Source: Pochonia chlamydosporia 170
Lineage: Eukaryota > Ascomycota > Sordariomycetes > Hypocreales > Clavicipitaceae
Assembly (NCBI RefSeq): GCF_001653235.2
Contig: NC_035795.1
Span: 434,001 to 498,000 of the forward strand
Direction: 5' to 3'
Length of the DNA: 64,000 nucleotides
The number at the start of each line of letters is the position of its first letter. Within the stretch, counting starts at the first letter, position 1. The notes beneath the pieces were generated by a model. The model was not told the DNA's origin, searched no databases, and saw nothing but the letters and a program-made list of their open reading frames with translations. The position numbers and the translations under genes are program-made. Below, one piece after another: positions 47,972-60,084 of this stretch.

Positions 47972-50310
47972 TCAACCAAACCTGGGCATGCTTTCCTGCA
48001 ATGGCGGAGTGCAAATGATGTTCCACCGACGAGCTATCCAAAGTGCAGTAAAATGGACTGCCAACAGTGCGATATGTGTGGTAAAACTCACTCGGTGTCT
48101 GGTTCCATCCCAATCGTAATTTGATGTGGAGGTTGGCCAACCGAGTTCGATCGCAGCCATGAGAATGAGAGGCATTCCCACCTCGAGGGTTATGACATAC
48201 GGCCAACAAGGTCGAGTGAGAGTGAAGACTTTTAGAAAAAACAGTGTCAGGCGAAAAACAGATTCCAACCTATTGCCAGCGGGACCAAATCTGGTAGATA
48301 TGCGGTGACCTAAAATTGACATCCGATATGCCAACTCGCCGGCACCAGTTCGGGGCGGTGCCATCAACAGACGCGGAGTAGACAATTCCGATATATCAGC
48401 TTCTAAATTTTGTGTCCGGCTTTCAAGTTCAGGGCTTTCCCCGTCCCTTTCATGATTGTTTTGAAAATGGCGACGATGACGTACTTCATCGTTCAGAAAG
48501 AGGTCTGTTCGTGATGTCCGTCTAGAGTCCTGAGATGCGTTCACAGACTCTGCCAGAGGGGTGCCCGTAGAAGCATCCCCATTTCGACTTCCCCTTCGGC
48601 CACGAAACTTCTCTTTCTCGGGATCTAGGTAACCAAGTGTTAGAGACTCGTGGAGTCCGGAGCCCGGAGACTCTGGAATGGGCAGGCTTACCGGGGACAG
48701 GTGTTCCGGGCGGCATCGGTGAGTCTAAATTCTGTACCCGGCTGGCAGACCAGTCACCTTTTGTAATATTATCAAAGTTGGTCTCACTCCTCATAGCTAG
48801 TAGAACTTCGTTTGCACTTGGCCTGTCGTGTGGGTTGAGAGCTAACAACTTCTGCAGAAGTTTATACAGTTTGGAAGGCAAGTCCGGGCGTTCTTGTCGC
48901 TCGCCTTGAAAACCTTGCCAATCTGTTATCTCAGCTCGAAGTTGATCAATGTCTTCTAGCTCTTCTTGTATAACATTAGCCCCTTGGTAAGGTAGTCTTC
49001 CAAAGCACATAAAATAGAGTATCATTCCAAGCGAGAAAACATCTGACTTGGTTGTGAAGTTTTCGTATTTTCCGCTGGCATCTGGTTTTAATACTTCCGG
49101 GGCGCAATAAGATATCGTGCCTGTTGATCCAGTGGACTTGCGAATGGCGTTCTCGGGTTGAACCTCACCGAAGTCACTAATGAGACAGGATAGCTTGGCT
49201 CCCTCACGATGGAGGAGGCAGTTGCTGGGTTTCAAATCCCGATGAATGTAGTTTGCGCCGTGCAGGTAAGCAACCCCGGAAGTGATATCTTTGAAAAGAG
49301 AGTATATCTCTTCAAATGATAACTGAGGCTTTGTTGCAGGTCGTGGTGCTTCCGCTTGACCTTTGGATCGCCTTCGCATGTTTTCCTTCAATTCCTCCTT
49401 GGTGAGTTCTCTGGGTGCGCTGCCAACAAGGTACTGGTGGAGGTCACCGCCGTTGCAGTATTGTTGTAGGATGAAGGCGCAAGCAACACTGGGTCCAAAT
49501 CTACTTAACCGGACGTCCTCCAGCCAGACATGGCGATAGGAGACAAGATTGGGGTGAGAAAGCTTTGCTAGCAGTTCAACCTCGACCAGTACCTTCTCCA
49601 ACCAAGAGTGGTCATCGCCTACCGGGACTCGCTTGCAGGCGAAGTGGCCAAGAGGGCATCCATCAATCTCATGTCGCACTAATAACACGACACCTTTACC
49701 TCCCCTTCCCAACACACGTTCTTCAACAAAGAAGGTCCTGAAATAGTTCGGACTAAAAGCTTCTCTCCGAATTCTACTGCTTGCAACTTTCGAGACTCCC
49801 GGGGTGCTAGACAAGAATTGAGACTCAGTCTCCCTCTGCACGGTTTCTTGTGGAGAGGTCGAGCGGGACGCGGACCTAGTTGTCAATGCCGGTTCGACAA
49901 GTCTGCGGATGGGACTTGGAGGGCCATTTCCACCAGCAAGATGTTGGTTGCCCGTTCTCAGCATACGAAAGTATTCCGGGTCGGCATATTCATGGTTCAT
50001 TTCATACTGCCGCTCAAAAGATCTTTCGGGGGACGATGAGCGGCCTAGGGGTTGGTGACATGTGGGACATGCGGAACCACGTATCTCGAGTCGTTGCGAT
50101 TCTGGATCCCGAACGACAACTGCATGGCGATGTCGCCTACACAGGGATGAGCATCAGTCCTGAGTTTCTGTCTATATTTTTGCAGGCGTCACAATAGCAG
50201 CACAAAACAAATCGGGAAGGACAAGAGCACACTAGCCACTCTGCTCCTGGAGATGGGACTCACAACACGATCTCATAGCCCTCCCTTGGATGGTAGGGTA
50301 TCAGCGACAT
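47972..50310 (-). CDS. iks1: Iks1-family serine/threonine protein kinase with C-terminal membrane segments
   Basis: Three proposed exons: 50310-50264, 50136-48692 and 48624-47972 (714 aa); introns 127 and 67 nt, phases close. The 47-nt first exon encodes MSLIPYHPREGYEIV and the next begins RHRHAVVVRDPESQRLEI, followed by a CxxC pair in SACPTCHQPL, as in the Iks1 family. Kinase domain: glycine loop LGRGGKGVV (about 158-166), Lys184 in FACKRV, catalytic loop HRDLKPSN with Asp316, DFG Asp337, CAPEV. An insert with a Lys/Arg-rich segment follows the hinge. The Pro/Ser-rich linker leads to two hydrophobic segments (FRLTLFFLKVFTLTRPCWPY and HIALLAVHFTALWIARRW) that should anchor it in a membrane. 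Yeast Iks1 has a poorly defined cellular role. All catalytic residues are present. Confidence 0.9.
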
Positions 50311-50785
50311 GTCAGCACAGGGCAGAGTCGCATTTCGTCGTCTGCGATCGGAGCTCGAGATTCGAAGGGAAGAGCTTTATGCCAGGCGGTAGACGCAATT
50401 TAGACAGCGGTATGATCTGCTGCCATCCCTCAAGTTTTGTCCAGATGTCGTGATTGGCACAAGTGCCTGCCAGTCAACAGCGTCAAACTGTCAGGCAAGA
50501 GCTACCTGAGCTCCAACCCAGGTGTCAACGTGACTGGTTGATGGCAAGATCCCCTCCCCCGCCTTTGGCATAGTTGGAGCAGGCAGTCAAGTCCTTGTCC
50601 GCCAGACACCAGACCAGAGAACAATTGACGCACATGCATGCATCCATGCAAATGCTCCACGTCCTCAAATGTCAAGTGACCGCAGTGGGGCAGACAGAGG
50701 CTCAACGGTTGTAACAATTCCTCAACCACACTTGACTAGACCTAATTGATTCCATTGCGGTACAAAATTCTCATCTTGAATTACC
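50311..50785. other. Divergent promoter region
   Basis: Lies between iks1 and the Zn2Cys6 regulator gene; both promoters are expected here. No gene recognised. Confidence 0.65.
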
Positions 50786-51781
50786 ATGGAAGAACTCCGC
50801 CAAGCATGCGATCGTTGCCATGACAAGAAGTTGAGATGTCCCAAGTCTCTAGGATCGCCCAGCTGCGATCGATGCGCAAAGGCAGGTGTCCCCTGTATGT
50901 TTAGCCCTCCTCTGCGACCGATGCATCAGAGGGATAGAACATGTTTAGATACGGGTTCGCGGTCCGGTTGTCAACATGCACAACCCTTCATTAATTTATA
51001 TCCTATCCAAAGTTGCCCGGACATGGCAACTCCGACTACTGGCGCGACTTTACTATGCTCAGGTCAAGGTGACATGGGCACATTGGTTGGCATCCTCTCG
51101 GCCCTCCAGCCGATATGGGCAACACTCTCATCTCCCGAGTTGTGCCAGATTCTGCAACAGCAGCTGCACCATGGGGTGGATGAAGTCAACTTGGGCTGTG
51201 ACACCCGGGCAGCACTAGAGCAGTTCTTAGACTTGGCACAGAAGCTCGCTATGGGCTATCACCATGACACTCTTCCGCCCTGGCCACCAAGGGGGCATGA
51301 CAACGACACATTTACCCGTGCCCAGCGAGAGGAGCGGACACTAAACCAAAGAACAGCACCGAGCCCGGACCTGGCCATGACATATGCACTGATAGCATGC
51401 CACACCAGGGTGTTGGATGTAATTGATGCCATAGTCAGATTTGCCACAGCTTGTGCAGACATGGCTCCCTTTCTGTCGCCGGGGTATGATCCAAAATTCC
51501 AAGTCCCGGAGATACGAATTGGGGTATTCTTGGCACCTAGAGCCGCTGCCGCTTCCATCTTTCTGTCAGCATTGGTGGAACTCCAAGTTGATCTCGTCAG
51601 TAAAGCGCAAGATGTAAGTAAGCGATTTCAGGAGATATGTCGTGCAGAGCAAACGACATCAAAGCAACTAGAGGTATCGATGTTGCAATACGAGCTTCTC
51701 GTCGACCGTGCTCTCTCCTGTCTTGAGGATACAAAGAGACTGAAATCACACGTACTTCACATTGGGCTTAATTCTGCTTGA
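50786..51781 (+). CDS. AflR-like Zn2Cys6 transcription factor
   Basis: Single-exon DNA-binding regulator of 331 aa. The binuclear zinc cluster lies at the very N-terminus: Cys8, 11, 18, 27, 30 and 37 (spacing C-x2-C-x6-C-x8-C-x2-C-x6-C) with QACDRCHDKKLRC, the form seen in AflR-type regulators of secondary-metabolite clusters. The rest has no fungal-specific middle homology region; its C-terminal half, with TYALIACHTRVLDVIDAIV and ELLVDRALSCLEDTKRL, looks helical and resembles the AflR regulatory domain in style. Target genes are unknown. The next gene, about 1.7 kb away on the same strand, is an MFS transporter, but no biosynthetic enzyme sits nearby, so this may be an orphan or the remnant of a cluster. 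Confidence 0.85.
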   Translation: MEELRQACDRCHDKKLRCPKSLGSPSCDRCAKAGVPCMFSPPLRPMHQRDRTCLDTGSRSGCQHAQPFINLYPIQSCPDMATPTTGATLLCSGQGDMGTLVGILSALQPIWATLSSPELCQILQQQLHHGVDEVNLGCDTRAALEQFLDLAQKLAMGYHHDTLPPWPPRGHDNDTFTRAQREERTLNQRTAPSPDLAMTYALIACHTRVLDVIDAIVRFATACADMAPFLSPGYDPKFQVPEIRIGVFLAPRAAAASIFLSALVELQVDLVSKAQDVSKRFQEICRAEQTTSKQLEVSMLQYELLVDRALSCLEDTKRLKSHVLHIGLNSA

Positions 51782-53441
51782 ACACAAGGAGCGACAAGAA
51801 AGCTGGAATCAAACAAATTCGTGTCGGAAATGTATTTTCGTGGTATCACCCTGCCAATTTCCTCGCCGCGTATCCCAATCATTTGACATAAAACAGACGG
51901 TATGGACACAGGAGTAACGTACGCACGTCTTGACAGAGATAGTATGTGCAACTAGTACTCTGCTGCGATGTAAACGCTCGCTTGCGGCCCGCAGAGATGT
52001 TTGATATGGCCTCTACTGGCCAGGGACTGACGGCCGCTCTTTGGTCTTTCGCACATCCGGCACCCTAATGTCGTGAACGTAAGCAGAGTGTCTGGCACAA
52101 TTTGTGGGTGCATGGGCGAGAAACAAATGTACAATAAGAAGAGTCTCGTCAACGAGATCTCCTTCAAATTTCACGGCGGGATTGAAAATCGGCGGTTTCA
52201 CGAAGTCATGCGTTCACCTGGACAGGAGCCGCGACTACTAACGGAGAAGTCGCGAAATCCGGATGAAATTTGGCACAGACGTTGACCGGAAGTTCTAAGA
52301 GCCGTTCGATAATATGCACAGAAATGCGCCAAACCCTTTGGGGTGCTGGACCTCAACCATCGCTGACGTTTTGGGCGCCACAACATCAGGCTTCCTGATC
52401 CAAGTTGCTGAGAATTGGTCAAGTCATTTGCTGCTCATTGCACCAGACGTTTCTTTGTGTTGACATGGACATCTCGTGCCTCGACCCGAAACTACCAGAC
52501 CTCTAGGAACAATGAGAAACTTCGAAACCAAAGAACAGAATCCCAGTAATCCCCGATCGCTAGACCACCCTAAGCATTCATCTCCGACTACGGTGTATTC
52601 TCGGATTTGTGTACAGAAGGTTTTCTCATGCATGTAAAGAGAGAAGAACATGAGTACGTGAAACGTTTGACATCAAACAGGAAGAACATTGAAATTTGGA
52701 GACTGGAACTGCCGAACCACGTGCGACACTGTGTTCCCCAACAAGGGTAAGTTCAAAGTTGGTTATGTGTACTCGTAACAACCAGAACTTTAAAAGTCAG
52801 AGAGTGCTCAAGTAGACGTGCTGTTTTGCTCCTTTCCTATGAGGTCCATCTGGTGCATGTGTACTCTAGTATGGCGTCTGCGAAAAATAACAAAGACTTG
52901 AGTGCACTGATGAATCTGCTCACTTTGGTCTGGTTCATCATCGAGCATGCAGCAAATGGCCCATGTCCATTCTGTTAACATGGACATGGAATCCGCCAGC
53001 CAGACAGCGCCTTCTTTACGGTCGCACGGGCACAAGTGCAAGGGGGGAAGTTCTCGAATAACACGGAGTAGGACTACAGGCATGTTGGCCAGACAGAACC
53101 TTGCGCATCCAACCAGTTATGATCGGCTAGCAGACGTACCGCAACTAGGTTATGCACGTACTTAAGTAGTTGTGTCAATGTCTGGCCCTGGTTGGCAGAG
53201 TGCATCGCGAAGGGAAACGCACTGGACGGGCATTGGCACACGCCCCGCGGACCAACAGAGCTCGAATGGCTCAAAGTCCGAAGCTAGAAGAACACTTATA
53301 ATGCGTAGACCCTCACTCGATGAAATGGTTTCATAAACAATACATACTAGCCGGAGTTTCCTCGCCTTCGGTATCATTAGCAAAACTTCCTGTCGCTAGG
53401 TTTTGACTCGAGGAGATTGCCGATTCCATTTGCTCCGTAAG
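51782..53441. other. Intergenic region
   Basis: 1.7 kb between the regulator and MFS genes. A single GGTCTGG motif lies at about 52929-52936 and a GACATG pair near 52980. No gene recognised; the right end should hold the MFS promoter. Confidence 0.6.
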
Positions 53442-55492
53442 ATGCCAGAGAATACCATCCAGGACTCTTCCGCCCGGAGTTCCACAGCAACCGAATCCCG
53501 GTCTGGTGAGGCGATAAGGGGATCAGTTGATGGGAACGGCGACATGGAAGAAAAGAGACACAGAACTCTTTATAATGCTGGCAGAACTGCCGCTACCAAT
53601 CCAACTGAGACGAGCAATTCACAATCGCAACCGACTAGCCATGTCGCCTCCGCAGTCGATTTCGAAAAAGGTTTACCCGCAGAAGGCGAATTGCAAGTTG
53701 GTGTAAGTGACGACGGGAACATTGTGTGGTGGGATGGTGATAATGACCCTGAAAATCCTTTCAATTGGCCAACATGGAGGAAACTTGTCAATTGTGTACT
53801 CATTAGTGCCTTGACGTTTGTGACACCTCTGGCATCGTGTAAGTCAGCCCCGGGAGTTTCCCTCATACTTAAATACTTCTTCAACTTCACCCTTCGGCCT
53901 TCGTTTTCCCTGACACCGTTGACTGACACCTGTTTGGCGAGACCATACGTATATATAATTCGTGAGCTAACAGTAAGCGTATGGCAAATTTGCCACAAAT
54001 AGCCATGTTTGCGCCAGGTGTTCCGTCTTTGATGACAGAGTTTCGTAGCACAAGCTCTGAGCTGGCGTCATTTTGCGTCTCTGTTTATGTGCTTGGATAT
54101 GCAACAGGTCCGATGGTCTTCGCACCACTTTCAGAAATGTATGGTCGCCCGGTCATTTACAACATTGCCAACATTGGCTTCATAGGTAAAGGAAAATTGC
54201 CCCCTACTATTAAAAAAAAAAGCGGCGTGAATATTTACCCTTGACATGGGTTTGACGTCCCAGACTCATTCAGAGAGCCCGTAGCTAATGAAACCTGTTT
54301 GTTATAGCCTTTATCATTGCCTGCGCCAAGGCACCGTCACTTGATTCATTAATCGCTTTCCGGTTCATGAGCGGTGTATTTGGCTCCTGTCCTATAACCA
54401 ATGGAGGCGGTACCATTGCAGACATGATCGTACAGGAGAAGCGAGGTGCTGCCATGGCAAGTTTTGCTGTTGGACCTCTCCTCGGACCCATCATTGGACC
54501 AGTAGTTGGGGGAGTCGTTACAAACGCCCTTGGTTGGCGCTGGGTGTTCTGGATTATTGCCATAATTGCCGGAGTACTTTCCGCTCTGATGCTGCTATTC
54601 TCCAGAGAAACATACGCCCCTGTCATACTTGAACAGAAAGTACGAAGACTGCAAAAAGAAACAGGCAACAGCTTATTGCGATCAAAACTTGATCCGGGAC
54701 TCAAACCACGAGACTACTTTAGCAGGAGCATTCTCCGTCCATTCAAAATGCTGTTGTTCTCTCCCGTCTGTATTATCTGTGGGTTTTATGTCGGCCTGGC
54801 TTATGCTTACCTATATCTCATGTTCACAAGCCTAACGCCACTATTCATGCGTATCTACCATTTCGATACTGTTCACGCTGGTCTAACATTTCTTGGCCTC
54901 GGAGTTGGAAGTATGATTGGAGTGGGTTACTTCTCCGTGTCGAGTGATAGGTATATCAAGAGAAAGGCGGCTGAAGACTCGGCTGCTACCGAAATGAGAG
55001 GAGAGCAGCCATCGGGTGTCAAACCGGAATATCGCCTACCTCCACTTAAGATTGGTGCATTTTTACTACCCGCCGGGTTTTTTATCTACGGTTGGACCGC
55101 AGAATATAAAGTCCATTGGATCGCCCCTATCATCGGCACAGCAATTATCGGGGTGGGAAATTTGATCATATTTATGGTACTGAAGCACCTGCCTTTCACT
55201 CCACACTTGGCAGTTACATGTTCATGCTAACTCAGAAGCCCAGGCTCTCCAAATGTACCTCATTGATAGCTTCACGATATATGCTGCATCTGCTCTGGCG
55301 GCAAATGCTGTAGTCAGGTCTATCGCCGGGGCTGTATTACCACTTGCTGGCTTGCCAATGTACGATAAGCTGGGTCTCGGTTGGGGAAACAGTTTGCTTG
55401 GATTCATAGCCATGGTCATGATTCCCGCTCCTTGGCTCTTCATCAAGTATGGCGAATACCTGAGGAAGACATTTGAGATTCAGAACCTGTAG
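53442..55492 (+). CDS. MFS transporter, DHA1-type multidrug exporter
   Basis: Four proposed exons: 53442-53838, 54003-54185, 54308-55176 and 55244-55492 (565 aa); introns of 164, 122, 67 nt with closing phases. The cytoplasmic N-terminus of about 100 residues ends in ENPFNWPTWRKL, typical of fungal DHA1 drug:H+ antiporters. Markers: FAPGVPSLMTEF, APLSEMYGRPVIYN (loop 2-3 signature), SGVFGSCPITNGGGTIADM, GPLLGPIIGPVVGG (antiporter motif C), LGWRWVFWI and the C-terminal YLIDSFTIYAASALAANAV. Probably exports toxic or endogenous small molecules across the plasma membrane; the substrate is unknown. The start at 53442 is the first ATG of the open frame. The Zn2Cys6 gene upstream could regulate it, but this is only positional. 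Confidence 0.88.
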
Positions 55493-55793
55493 AGATGCGC
55501 ATAGGTCAAAGGTCGATGTGGCTGGATTTGTAGGAGGATATCATTTCCCAAAGTATCAAACTCAAAAAGAGCAAAGACACAACGTTTTGAGGCACAAATA
55601 ATAACACCTTGGAAAAGTTTGCGTTCATAACGTTCCTAGCCCATCCCTGTGGGTCATCGTACCCTGCATAAAATCTATCAAGTATTTTAGTCGTTTCCTT
55701 CAACTCCAGCATATTATCAATTTCATATCTCCATCAGCCCCTTTCCACTTGATGTCTGCCTCTCCCCCATGATTTTTATTTCGCCTTGTACTC
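55493..55793. other. Convergent intergenic region
   Basis: About 300 bp of 3' sequence between the MFS and pyruvate kinase genes; nothing else seen. Confidence 0.65.
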
Positions 55794-57569
55794 CTAGGCC
55801 TGGCCAATCCCCAGATGCTCTGGATCAGCCCGGACGATTCGTAATGTGTTTGTATTTCCCATGCCTCCCTTCCAGCCTTGCACGACAACAACAGTGTCAC
55901 CTGGGGTCAAAACATTCAGCTCCAGGGCATGGTTGACAGCCCACTTGATACGCTTGTCGACGTCCTCCTGCCAGTTCACCTTATCAAAATCGGGCTTGGC
56001 CTCGGGGAAGAGGAATGGATAGACTCCACGGTACAAGTGACTGAAGCGCGAGGTCGTGGCGTTTCGAGTGACCATGAAAATAGGGCAGACAGGTCTATAC
56101 TTGGATAGAAGTCTGGCAGACTCGCCAGAGGTGGACAGCACGATGATACCGCCAGCGGCCAAATCAAGGGAGGCACGGACGGCAGCCATAGCGCATGATT
56201 CAACAATTTTGACAGGGCGCTGGACAAGAGTACACATCTCCTCAAAGTGTGACACGTATGGGATGGAATTTTCGGCTTTCAGACAAGCCTCGTGCATTTC
56301 GCGAACAGCTTCGCATGGATAACTTCCCTTTGCTGTTTCACCAGACAGCATGACGCAGTCTGCTCCATCGGTGATGGCATTGCCAACATCGCTGATCTCG
56401 GCGCGAGTGGGACGGGGATTCTTAATCATGGATTCCAGCATCTGGGTGGCGCAAATGACAGGTTTCCCTGCAATATTGCACATAGCAATGAGCTTCTTCT
56501 GTGCAGCAAAGACTTCCGCTGCCGGTATCTCGATGCCGAGATCGCCTCGGGCAACCATAACACCATCAGTCTCTTCGAGGATCTCTCTGAAGTTGTTTAA
56601 GCCCTGGCGGTTCTCAATCTTGGCGATGATTTGGATTTGCTTTCCCTCCTCACCCAGTACTTCGCGGATATCCTTGATATCTTGGGCCCGGCGAATGAAC
56701 GAGGCAAATACCATGTCTACACCATTCTTGACGCCAAACTTCAGATCTGCTTTGTCTTTCTCAGACAAAGCGGGAAGATCAACATCAGTGTTGGGAAGGT
56801 TCACACCCTTTCTAGATGAAATGAATCCATTGTTTCTGGCGCGGACTTCGACGGTCTTGTCGTCTTTGATGCTCAAAACGTCGAAGGCCAAAACGCCGTC
56901 GTCAACGTAAATGACTCGGCCGGGTGTAATGACCTTAGTGATGTTCTTGTAGTCAACATACCTAACAAGGGTAAAAAGTTGACGCATCATTGTCAGTCAA
57001 GCTCAGCAGTAATTGATAGAACAAGAGTTTTGAACGCAAGCACAGAGGGTTTTGAGCAACAGCCACAGTGTTGCTGGGCAAAATCAATGGACTATTATAG
57101 AAGCAGGCTAAAGGACTTACATGTTCTGGGTGTCGCAGCTTGTGGCGTAGCTTTCATCGGTAGTGAAGTTCATCACAGTACCAACAGAGATTGGGATATC
57201 TTCATCGTTCTTTGTATTGCCGGTACGAATCTCTGGGCCCTTGGTGTCAAGGGCAATGGCAACGGGGCGGCCAGCGTGACAAGCAACAGCAGCTCTGGTG
57301 TTGTCAATGACAGACTGGTGATAATCGTATGAGCCGTGGGAAAAGTTCATGCGAACAACATTCAGGCCAGAATCGCGGAGCTTATTGATGGCTTCAACGG
57401 AGTTTGTTTTAGGTCCGATAGTGCAGATGATGGAGGAGCGGCGATAGTTGTGCTCGGGGCTGTAAGCTGTGTCGAGCGAAGCTAACCAGGCGACTCTACC
57501 ACCAGTGTCAAGGTGGTCCTGCTGAGCGGCAGCCATGATACTAAATGAACGGGAGCGGCTCTGGACCAT
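55794..57569 (-). CDS. pyk1: Pyruvate kinase
   Basis: Cytosolic glycolytic enzyme converting phosphoenolpyruvate and ADP to pyruvate and ATP. Exons are 57569-57121 and 56961-55794 (538 aa), joined in phase across a 159-nt intron at CDTQNM/YVDYKN. Core motifs: [41 protein letters not shown], the B-domain with [21 protein letters not shown] (active-site Lys), [13 protein letters not shown] (metal and substrate site), [23 protein letters not shown], and a C-terminal domain with [15 protein letters not shown] that in fungi binds fructose 1,6-bisphosphate. Met12 ([13 protein letters not shown]) is an alternative start. The length is normal for the family, and no key residue is missing. Confidence 0.96.
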
Positions 57570-60084
57570 TGTAGACGATGACTGATGCCTATTCAGAAAG
57601 ACTAGTTGTTAGGATTGATTTTGAGGGCAAGAATAAACCTGGCCGGGAAGATCAGCAGCAATCAAGTTGAGGCTGACAGCTGCCAGATAATAACAGCGAG
57701 AGGTGGTGGGGTTTGCTAGTGGCGATATAGAGGAACAAGCGTACTTTGAGAAGGGTCTGGATTTCCAAAAGTAGGAAACCTCCGGATGTGAAGATTGGAG
57801 TTAGTTGGCTTTGCCAAGTTATAGGCAGCTGATTGAGAAGGGAGAAGGCGGTTGAATAGGGAAACGAGAAGTAAAAAAAAAAAAAAAAAACAAGGACAAA
57901 GGTCGAAAGACCAAGGACTGCCTGGTGGGGGGAGGGGAAAAGATGATGGATGCAGACAGCTCGGGGTCAATGTCAGAAACAAGGCCCTGGTGCTACCCAG
58001 TCAGGCTTGGCCAACCCAGTTGAGTCTTGGACTTGACCTGCCTGGCTGGCCCCGCCTTTGTTTTGTCTTCTTGGTCCTGCAAGGTGGGCACAAAGATCTC
58101 CGTTCTGCGGTGAGGGATAAGGCGGCGCCAATTGTTATCTCTTGATGGGGCTGAAGAAAACCATAAAGTAAAAGGTGAGAATAAGCGATTCTGCTCAACT
58201 GAGCTAAGAGAGATACCACAAGTCGCGGAAGCTGCCTTTCAGGTACTCCGTATGTTCACCAAAAATCGCCTATCTGCTGTCTCAGGTCAAGTCTCATTCA
58301 TCGGAGTCAATTGGGCATCTCAAACTTGCCCACCGCCGCAAAATGGAACATTGCAATCATTCCCAAGCTTCTCCGTAATTCCTCTCTCACCACCCACCCG
58401 TCTTGACCACGTGGAAGCAATCTTGAATAGTACCAGCTGCCGCATTTGTACGCAGCTTTCAGCTGGCCACAAATGCTGCGTGGTTCCTGGCCCAGAGATC
58501 AAGAATGACCGCTCCACGAAGGTCGTTGAGAACCCATAAAACTGTTGACGCTATAACGTGTAAGTCCACAGGAGAAGAATCCTCTCACAACAGCAGCCCA
58601 ATGCAGCCGCTCAACAGGTCAAGTTGTCCTCGTCGCCGAATAATGTTGTGCGTCAGCTTTCACCCTTGAGGATTTTGTCTGTTTGAGGCATTTGCAAACA
58701 GGGGATCGCTGCCCAGTCATAGAGGCTACGATCCATCATGTATCCTGCCCGCCACCTCCGACTCGGGCGGAGCTCGAGTCAATGCAGTCTCTTTTCATGC
58801 TTCGGGTCTGGGATTGTACCATCTCGAGTCCCAACAAAACAGAACCACCGAAAATTCTACCCCCCACGCCTGTGAACTACACTTGACCCTCCATCCAGAC
58901 CGACGCTGGGACAAACTCATGCTAACCAGACTTCCTCCAATGCGACAGTTTGTGATGGGAGTACATTTTATCTATGACCGCATGCTTATACACCCTGCAT
59001 ATTACGGCATACCAGCACCTGGCCATTGTTAGCCAACCACCGCCAGCGTCCCTGTTGTGGGATTGCGATATCAGCTGGTCATGCTTTGCAGATATAGTTT
59101 GCTCATTAAAGAATATACGGCAGGTTTCACTAACTCCAGATGTCAATTATTACTAAGAGACTTGACCCTACGGATTGGCAAGGCGCATTTGGAGAACCAT
59201 GGCCATGTCGGCACGGAGCATTCTGGATAACATCATACTTGGCAACCATCGAACTGCTTTATTATTACTGGCTGCAGCAGAGTTCCACAAGCCCAGGGCG
59301 CTTGATAAACCCCGAACCCATGAAGCGCCGACGGAGGACCGGGAAGGTGTCCACTTGTCCAGAGTCCCTGCAGGAGACGTTAACTGGCTTGTTCAGAATT
59401 GTGGAATCGTCCATCACATCTGGAAGCCGCTGTCTTGTTCGTCTCAATCTACCTGTAGTCGAAGGTCATAATATTTAAACAACTCTAAAGGTAGCTCCCT
59501 TACACGAAGCACCTCAACCCAGTGTTTCCAGGCTTGGTGGAATTGGGAGGTGTTCCGATATAGGTGCCCACCTACTTTAGTTACTCGTGTCCACAGACTA
59601 AGTATATGATGGTCCTCGTAGACTTGACCGAATAATAATAAGTTTGCACGAAGTAAGAAGGTCTCAGTGCTTGCCAAACACATTTGTTATGCCAGAGGTC
59701 CTGTCTGGTGGTGAACCGTCAAGGGTGGTATTAGTAATCAGCCTCGCTGACTCAACTCACGGCTATTGGACTTGTGGAAACTTGTCTCACGTGCATCAAA
59801 TACCAAACCAAGAACCGCTGGGTGACTCTCAAAGCTGCTGGCACGAGGAAATGCGGGTCGGGTGACAACAACCTCTCTGTGCCTCACTTCGAATCCAAAC
59901 TCTCCAGTTCACAACTCGAGGTTAACTAGCCTTCTTGATCTAGCTTCTATCACTGCCGCCTACAGATGCCACATCTTGCTCGCAATACTTAGGTACCGAG
60001 CATTAGTACACCGCTCTTGGCCTCGGACCACTTTCTCGACCACAGCAGCACATTCCGTTGACGACTTTTCTAGCGATAACAAAC
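57570..60084. other. Intergenic region upstream of pyruvate kinase and of the DUF1748 gene
   Basis: 2.5 kb without a supported gene. A run of 18 A lies at 57873-57890, inside the presumed pyruvate kinase leader or promoter. A 79-codon minus-strand frame at 59444-59683 has a protein-like composition but no family motif. The last 200 bases are likely the promoter and leader of the small DUF1748 gene. Confidence 0.55.
57873..57890. repeat. A18 homopolymer
   Basis: Eighteen A residues on the + strand (T on the pyruvate kinase sense strand), within the upstream region of that gene. Confidence 0.9.

Noticed and set aside
46231..57569. Possible secondary-metabolite gene cluster
   Set aside because: A Zn2Cys6 regulator and an MFS gene are present, but there is no synthase, synthetase, terpene cyclase, P450 or other tailoring enzyme; the rest are housekeeping genes.
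59444..59683. 79-codon minus-strand frame with protein-like composition
   Set aside because: Could be a gene fragment, but no family was recognised and no flanking exon could be joined.
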